In this document: in pieces, positions 57,682 through 64,000 of the stretch
How positions within the stretch are numbered: the first letter of the stretch is position 1
Layout: every line of letters begins with the position of its first letter
Assembly (NCBI GenBank): GCA_948144175.1
Contig: CANXME010002098.1
Coordinates: 1 to 64,000 of the forward strand
Length of the DNA stretch: 64,000 nucleotides
Reading direction: 5' to 3'
DNA from: Closterium sp. NIES-65
Lineage: Eukaryota; Streptophyta; Zygnematophyceae; Desmidiales; Closteriaceae
Notes under the pieces: generated by a model
Databases searched by the model: none
What the model was told of the DNA's origin: nothing
Seen by the model: the letters and a program-made list of their open reading frames with translations, nothing else
Program-made: the position numbers and the translations under genes

Positions 57682-60600
57682 ATGGATCGCCTGGGCTTTC
57701 GTCCCACTGTACTCACGTCTGGCCGCAAGTCGTCTTTCAAAATGACGGTCGCTGTCGTTCCGCTAGGTCGAACAGCCAGTCTGGTTTTAACCTTAATTCT
57801 TCTGCTGTGCTGGGGCGACGTTCAGCTCTCGCCCGCGTTCCTCGGCGGCAATTTCGACCCGAACCGCACGTTCTTCTCACAGCAGCTGCAGCAGAAGCAC
57901 CAGCAGCGCGGCCGAGCAGAGGCATGCGTGGAGCAAGGCAGAGCGACTTGCCCTAGTGCCGCAGCCAGTAGCGCAGCGGGGATCACGGAAAGATCACCCG
58001 AAGTTCTCAGCGAAGGCAGCACTTACCACGAGAATTACAGATCGCCGCTGGTGCTTCCGCTACAGGGGTTGACGACCTCGTTGAATCTCCTGCAAGTTCT
58101 ACTCTTCGGGTTTGAGAGCTGCTTTAGCTCTAGTTTGCGCGATTGCGCATCGCATCAAGGAAAGCATGTATTTTTTACGTCATCCCTTTCAAGTCCTTCG
58201 ACCCCAGAAGTGGGAAGCCGAGAAACGGGCGAGCCACGGCCGGGAGTCGCGCAGCAGCAGTCGAGAGGCACGGAGCAGAGAAGCCAGAGCGGCGCGGCGA
58301 GGATTCAGGCTGATGGTGATACGGAGATACCGCACCCGCAGGGAATTGCTGAGGAAGCAGTAAAATTGGATGTGGTCGAAGCAACGGGTTCAAGAAAGGT
58401 GGCGGAGCCTTTGTCAGAAGCCACGGGTTCGGCTACTATCGAGGGTTCGGGGCAAGTTGGCGGTGCTGCGCCGGTAGATGCGGGCGCAATTGCGGCGCAA
58501 GCGGGTGCGGCGCAAGCAGGGTCCCCAACAGAAGCTGGGCCGCGCAGGACTGGGCGTCAAGAGGCGGCGCTTGGGGCAAGCGGCGCAGGGGAGCCGGGAA
58601 AGGTTGGGGGAACTGTGGGGGAAGGAAGAGAGGAGCGGCCCGTAGCGGGAGCAACGGCAACGGTAGATCCCACAGTAGCAGATACAGCAGCTGCGGGAAC
58701 TGCAGCAGCGGAAAGAGCAGCAGCAGAGACAGCAGCCGCAGCGGAAGCAGCAGCAGGAGCAGCTGCTGCAGCGAAAGCCAGCCAAGCAGAGTCTTTCTTT
58801 GACGACGATGACGCGGAATCTGCGCGGCCAGTGCGCGTGATCCCCCCCGGGCTAGACGCGTACAAGCGGGAATACTTTAACAAACAGAGGGCGGCGGAAG
58901 GAAACGAACCCATCGCGGGGGTGATCCCCGCGGGAGTGCCCATCCCCCCTTCGGGAGTAGCGTACGCTGGCGCGGTGCCAGGCGCAGCAGGCGGAGCAGC
59001 TGGCGGAGCTTCCGCCAGTGTACCCGCGGATGCGGTCGCCCCCGCGGGGGGCGCAGTCCATGCGCCTGGCGCTGGTTTTCCGCCCATGGGAGGAGGGCAG
59101 ATAGTAGGCGGCGCAATGGGAGGGGCGCAGCTGGGGGAAGTGGTTGATATGGGGGGAATTGGCGGAGGGATGGGGGGGATGGGCGGAGGGATGCGCGGGG
59201 GAATGACAGGCGGAATGGTGGGCGGAATGGGTGGTCAACCACCGGAATGGCCTCGGAGGAGACAGACGGGCACAGATAAAAGTAGGTACAACTATGCCTC
59301 CGCGAATCACGGTGCCAAAATTGTGGACTGCAGCAGTGAGGCGAAACGACCCCAGGCCGTTTTAGACGAGGATAAGGACAAGTACTTACGCATCCCGTGC
59401 AGTGTAGCGAACAAGTTCCTCGTTATAGAGCTCTCTGAGTTCCTAGCGCGGATAGAAACGATTGTACTAGCCAATTACGAGTTCTACGCCTCTTCCACAA
59501 AAGACTTTGAAGTCTGGGCGAGCAGAAATTACCCCTCGGATCGTTGGCACTTTCTGGGAAACTTCTCAGCGCAGAGCGTGCGGACGCCCCAGGCGTTCGA
59601 GGTGACAGGCAGCGGAGATCTAGGGGATTCAGTGCGGTACGTAATGGTGCGGCAGCTGTCGCACCACGGGGCGGAATTCTTCTGTACGCTGAGTCTGGTG
59701 CGAGTGCACGGGGTGAATGAGCTAGATGGGCTCAGGGAGGAGATGGAGGCAATGACTAGGATGATGGGGGCGGGCAGGCAGGCCATGCCTGCTGCTCCTC
59801 CGGGCAGGCAGGGTGTTGCTGCTGCTGCTGCTGCGCCGACGCTACCGGTGGTTCCTCAGGCGGTTATCGCTCCAGTGGTTACCACTCCTCAAGCGGTTAC
59901 CATCCCTCAAGTGGTTACCACTCCTGAAATGGTTACCACTCAAGAGGTTATCACTCCACAAGTGGTTACCATTCCCCATGTGGTGACGGTGGGGTCTGTG
60001 GGCTTAGATGATTCAGTGGGTTCAGAGGGTTCCAGAGCGGTGCCAGCCCAGGCAGAGGGGTCTGATCCACCGTCCACTGTTGGACCTTCTGAGCAATTGC
60101 CGCCACTCTCTGTGCCCGCCGCTGCAGAAGCAGCAAGCGCTGCTGCTCCCACAAGCTCTGCCTCTTTTCATGAATCTTCCCAACCCGTCCAGACTCCCCA
60201 TCCTCTTCCTGCCTCTCCGCCTCCCCCTCCTGCTGCTCCTTCTGCTGCTCCTCCCAAAGATGCGGCCGCGTCTACAGCTTCTCCTGCTGCGGCTGCTGCA
60301 GATGCGCCTGTTGCCACTTCCAGTGAGTCAGCAGGCGCTCCAAGCAACACAGGGGCGAGTGAGGAACCTGGGAGCACAAGGGGCAGCATGGCCGACAATG
60401 GGAGTTCCACAGGTGCACCTGGCGCCATCGCACAACCACCAGCTTCTGGCTCTGTCCCTTTGGGAAACTCGCCTGCTGCGGAAGCTGCCAGTGGGAAGGC
60501 CGAGGAGCAGTCTGGTGGGAGCAGTAGAGTGGGCGTAGAAGGAGGAGAAGAGGCAGGTGTGGTGTATGGGGGGGTGGAAGAGCGAGGTGGGTTGATCCAG

Positions 60601-63600
60601 CGCGGTACTGAGAGGGAGGGGGGAGGGAGCAGCGAGGGCAGCAGGGAAGGCAGCAGTAGAGTGGTGCCTGAGGAAGGAGTGGATTCGGTAAGGAGTATTG
60701 GTGGCAGTGGCGGCAGGAACAACATCAGTGGTAGAGGCAACGTCACGAGCGGCAGTAGCAGCACAGGGGACAGTGGTAGCAGCAACGCCACCACAGGGAG
60801 CAATGGAGGCTCGATTCAGAGCAGGGGGGAAGTGGAGGGGAGGGAAGCGGAGAAGCTGATGATAAGTACGAAAGCAAAGGGGACAGTTGACAAGGGGAGT
60901 GTTGAGGGGAAATCTGGTGCGGTTGCGGCAGGTGAAGCGGCTGGGGAGGAGGGGAGGACGGGGGGAAGGCATGGGGTGGGCAGGTTGGGAGAGGGAGAGA
61001 GTGAGAAGCTGGCTGGGAAGGGAGAAGGTGCAGGATGTGCGTCTGTGGATGGAGTAGCAGGGCACAGGGGAGCAGCAGCGGGGGCAGATGCTGCTTCTGG
61101 GTGTGATGCTGGGGGAGGTGTGGAGATGGGTGCGGCTGTGGTAGGAGACGGTTCCAATGTAGAAAGGGCACGTTCTGAGGCAGGCGTGGGGGCAGGCGTG
61201 TGGGCAGGCGCTGAGGCAAGCGTTGAAGCAGGCGCTGTGGCAGGTGGTGAGGGAGGTGGTGGGGGAGGTGGTGGGGGAGGAATAGGGGAGGTGAAGCGTG
61301 AAGGCGGATTTTCAGCACCAGTGAGCGGAGAAGGTAGTGAGAAGCTTTCTTCTTTGGAGGAGGAGGTGACAGGAGCTTCAGAAGGGCGAGAAGCGAAGGG
61401 AGGGAGTGGGGTGGAAGGAGGAAGGGAAGGCAGCGGGGCGGAGGAGGAGCAGAGTGATTCTGGTGGTGATGGGAGTGAGCCGGCTAGACGAGAGTTTGGG
61501 GGAATGAGAGAAGCTGAGGGGGGAGATTTGAAGTTGCTGGGTAAGGGATTAGGTTCGGATGAGGCTAGACACGTGGCAGGGGAGAAGCAGGAGAATGTGG
61601 GGGATGTGGGAAGGGGAGTGAGAGAGGAAGTGGGCGAGGGTAAGGAGGCTCGGTTGGGGAGAGGCGAGTTGGAAGCAGCCGTTGGGGATGGCAGAGGCTC
61701 GTCTCTGACTGGTTTAGTTAAAGGAGAAGAGAAGGCAGAGGCAGAGGCAGAGGCAGAGACAGAGACAGGGGCAAGGGCAGGGGAGGGGGCAGAGGCAGGG
61801 GCAGATGCAGTGGGAGGGGCCAAGCCGGAGGCAGCGGCAAAGGCAGATCCCAGCATTGGGTCTGGCGGTGGGATCTCCGTTTCTGCTTCCCAAGAGCCGC
61901 AAGGTCAAGCAGGCGATGTTGATATGGTAGGCAGCAAGGCAGGTACAGGATCTAGTTCATCTAGTCGGGTAGGTGTCCCCCCCACTGCTCCCTCCATGCC
62001 ATCCGCTGCCACACCCTCACACCAGGGCTCTGCCCCCGGGGCTGGTTCATCTGGTGGGGCAGGTGCGCTGGGAGAGGGAGGTTCGGAAGTTATGGAAGGT
62101 TCGGGTGAAAAGGCAGGTGCAAATGGGAGGGCAGGAGCACGTGAAAGGGAGGCAGGAGAAGCAAAGATGGATGGGGAGAATGGAGGGGAGGGGGAGCGAG
62201 TCAGAAGCAATGTGGTGGAGGGTGGAGGGGGGAGCAGTCTGGGAGCTGCTCCTTCAGGTGGATTGTCAGGTAGTTTATCCGACAAGGTAGAGAGCGTTCA
62301 GGTGAAAACAGCAGGGCCAGGCGTGGAGCAGGCGTCACCATCGGCAGCAGCAGCAGATGGCCGGCAGACAGGTGCTTTTGATGCGGGCGGCAATAAAATC
62401 CAAGAATCTCGGGAAGAACGACCTACGGCAGGCGACAGGAGTCAGAGAGAAGATAGCAGTGTTGTAGTCAACAGGAAAACAATAGAGAATGGTGGAAAGC
62501 CCATTAAGGAGGATGGGACTGACAATGAGCCAGAGGCGAAGCGCGGGAGCAGCACCACCATCACCAGCAGCACCAGCAGCAGCACCATCACCAGCACCAT
62601 CAGCAGTGGGGTAGGAGGGGATGCAAGTAGCACAGCAGCAGGCAATAAAGAGACGGGTACTGGCACAATGGCCGCCAGTGGGACAGCCACTGATGCGACA
62701 GCAAGCACTGCAGTAGGCAATAACGGAGCCCTCATTAGTGGAGCTCAGGTGGTCACCAGTACCACCCCCTTCAGCATCAGCAGCAGCGGCAGCAGCTTTG
62801 CCGGTGCTGCCAGCAACCTGTATGGGCTCAAGTCGCTGATGCACATGGTGAGGCAGTGGGAGGACAAGCAGGCGGTGCTGGAGCAGTATATTGAAGACAT
62901 GGCTGCATCGTACGCTGCTAACCTTGCTTCTACGGATGCTGAGCTGCTCTCGTTGAGGACTCGCCTGCGGAATGCTACTGGTACCATCGCAGGGCTGCAG
63001 GCGCAGCTGCAGAATGCGGTGAGTGTGTGTTGGGGTGTATGCGATGCGAGGGATGTGTGTGCTTGGATGTGAGGGATGGTTGTGCGTGCACATGGTGAGG
63101 GGGTGGGAGGAGAAGCCCGCGGTGCTGGAGCAGTATGTGGACGACATGGCTGCCTCCTATGCGGCTAACCTTGCTTCTACGGATGCTGAGTTGCTCTCGC
63201 TGCGCACACGTCTGCGAAATGCCACGGTTACCATTGCAGGGCTGCAGGCACAGCTGCAGAACTCGGTGACTGGGTATTGTTTCTGGTGTTTGGGAGGGAT
63301 GGATGTGATTCTGTGAGGGCGGGTGTATGTGCTTGTATGGGGGGGATGTGTGGGCGTGCACATGGTGAGGCAGTGGGAGGGCAAGCAGGCGGTGCTGGAG
63401 CAGTATGTGGAGGGCATGGCTTCCTCCTATGCTGCTAACCTCGCCTCCACGGATGCCGAACTGTGTGTGTGAGGGATGCGTGTGCAAGGGATGTGCGCTT
63501 GTATGCAAGAGATGTATGTGCTTGTATGAGAGGGATGTTTGTGCTTGTTTGAGAGGGGTGTATTTGCTCGTATGAGAGGGATGGATGTGCTTGTATGAGA

Positions 63601-63989
63601 GGGATGTATGTGCTTGTATGAGAGGGATGCATGTGCTTGTATGAGAGGGAGATATGCGTTTTTTTGCTTGTTTTGAATGTTATTGGTGGAATGTGCACGG
63701 ACATTGACTTACCGTAGGTGTTGGTTGCTGGCATGATGTATACAGGAGCGGCGGCATGGGAAGGATTTGGAGGACGTGCGAAAGGATGTGTCTGAACAAA
63801 TGGAGAGCCTTCAACAAAGCATCAATAATGCCAGGTGAGTTGATGCCGTATGTATGCTGTCTCGTGTTGCATTATTTTAGGGTTGCGTCATCTTTTGAAT
63901 ATATTACATTTTCATGTTGTTGGGGTTGGTGCCTTGTTTGTTGTTGCAGAGCGGTCTCTTTAGAACTATCAAGGAGATTAGAAGATATG
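57682..63989 (+). CDS. SUCO/Slp1-type SUN-domain membrane protein, 3' end outside window
   Basis: Exon 1 (57682-63018) encodes 1779 residues. Further exons at 63746-63834 and 63950-63989 join in phase through GT-AG introns, and the gene continues past the window. I chose the ATG at 57682; an in-frame ATG at 57742 would give a more typical signal peptide. A hydrophobic signal or anchor lies at residues 31-44 (TASLVLTLILLLCW). The SUN domain spans about 536-680: GAKIVDCSSEAKRPQAVL, ELSEFLARIETIVLANYEFY and FFCTLSLVRVHG match the SUCO/Slp1 branch, not classical nuclear-envelope SUN1/2. A VVTTPQ-type repeat follows at about 715-775, then roughly 900 residues of Gly/Ser/Glu-rich low complexity, and a coiled coil at about 1712-1779 continuing into ERRHGKDLEDVRKDVSEQ. 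Relatives act in the ER and nuclear envelope in protein folding and membrane organisation. It is much longer than usual family members (about 500-1250 residues). Confidence 0.85.
63087..63268 (+). pseudogene. tandem copy 2 of the SUN-protein coiled-coil exon end
   Basis: Repeats 62840-63018 about 247 bases downstream, inside the intron that follows exon 1. It keeps an open frame (VLEQYVDDMAASYAANLAS...LQAQLQNS) and a GT at its end. No good pyrimidine-rich acceptor stands before it. It may be an unused exon copy or an alternative exon. Confidence 0.7.
63357..63463 (+). pseudogene. tandem copy 3 (partial) of the SUN-protein coiled-coil exon end
   Basis: A third, shorter copy of the same segment, 270 bases after the second. 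It keeps VLEQYVEGMASSYAANLASTDAEL and then runs into GTGTGTGTGAGG repeats. It is incomplete and probably not a used exon. Confidence 0.7.
63486..63654. repeat. 24-base minisatellite in the SUN-gene intron
   Basis: About seven imperfect units of ATGTGCTTGTATGAGAGGG with a short variable joint (GATGT, GATGG, GATGC). It lies between the third exon copy and the exon starting at 63746. Confidence 0.85.
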
Positions 63990-64000
63990 GTATGGCTGGC

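Overview
The window is eukaryotic and looks like a repeat-rich chromosome segment of a green-lineage organism. The grounds are Ty1/copia elements and a chromodomain-bearing Ty3/gypsy element primed from an initiator-Met-like tRNA site, GC-rich coding sequence, short GT-AG introns with TACTAAC-type branch points, and two ordinary eukaryotic host genes. I lean towards a streptophyte alga (Closterium-like zygnematophyte) but cannot confirm the taxon from sequence alone.

About 1-51.1 kb is a stack of retroelement and transposon fossils. A broken copia element fills 1-6588. A tail of a small LTR element ends at 8087. A minus-strand copia relic (8755-24560) has been entered by a solo LTR (8973-9802), by a chromovirus (11309-18092, itself entered by a mini-copia at 14681-15420) and by a young short copia (18778-23248). 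Element B (25496-40044) carries the younger element A (32772-39899) in its 3' end. A candidate minus-strand host gene with repeated exons flanks element B (24561-25495 and 40050-41900), so B landed inside it. A foldback MITE (40098-40433) lies in the same tract. At 43175-45481 a TIR element contains a smaller TIR element, which contains a TRIM-like LTR element with identical LTRs. An older minus-strand copia (45591-51103) closes the block. Five-base target duplications were found by eye for eight LTR insertions, which fixes their borders.

From 51.1 kb the sequence is host. A complete seven-exon minus-strand gene (52599-55830) encodes a 373-residue RG-rich Stm1/SERBP1 (HABP4/PAI-RBP1) mRNA-binding protein. 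After a 1.85-kb divergent intergenic region with an unusual cluster of GATC words, a plus-strand gene starts at 57682 and runs off the window. It encodes a very large SUCO/Slp1-type SUN-domain membrane protein. Both genes carry partial tandem copies of their own exons inside introns.

The most notable observations are: a two-hairpin leader with a T-tract, shared by the copia copies and followed by a different GC minisatellite in each; a widely spaced C-C-H-C motif in their gag; several dated layers of nesting; the repeated-exon gene; and the exon-fragment duplications in both host genes. No rRNA, tRNA or CRISPR array was seen.
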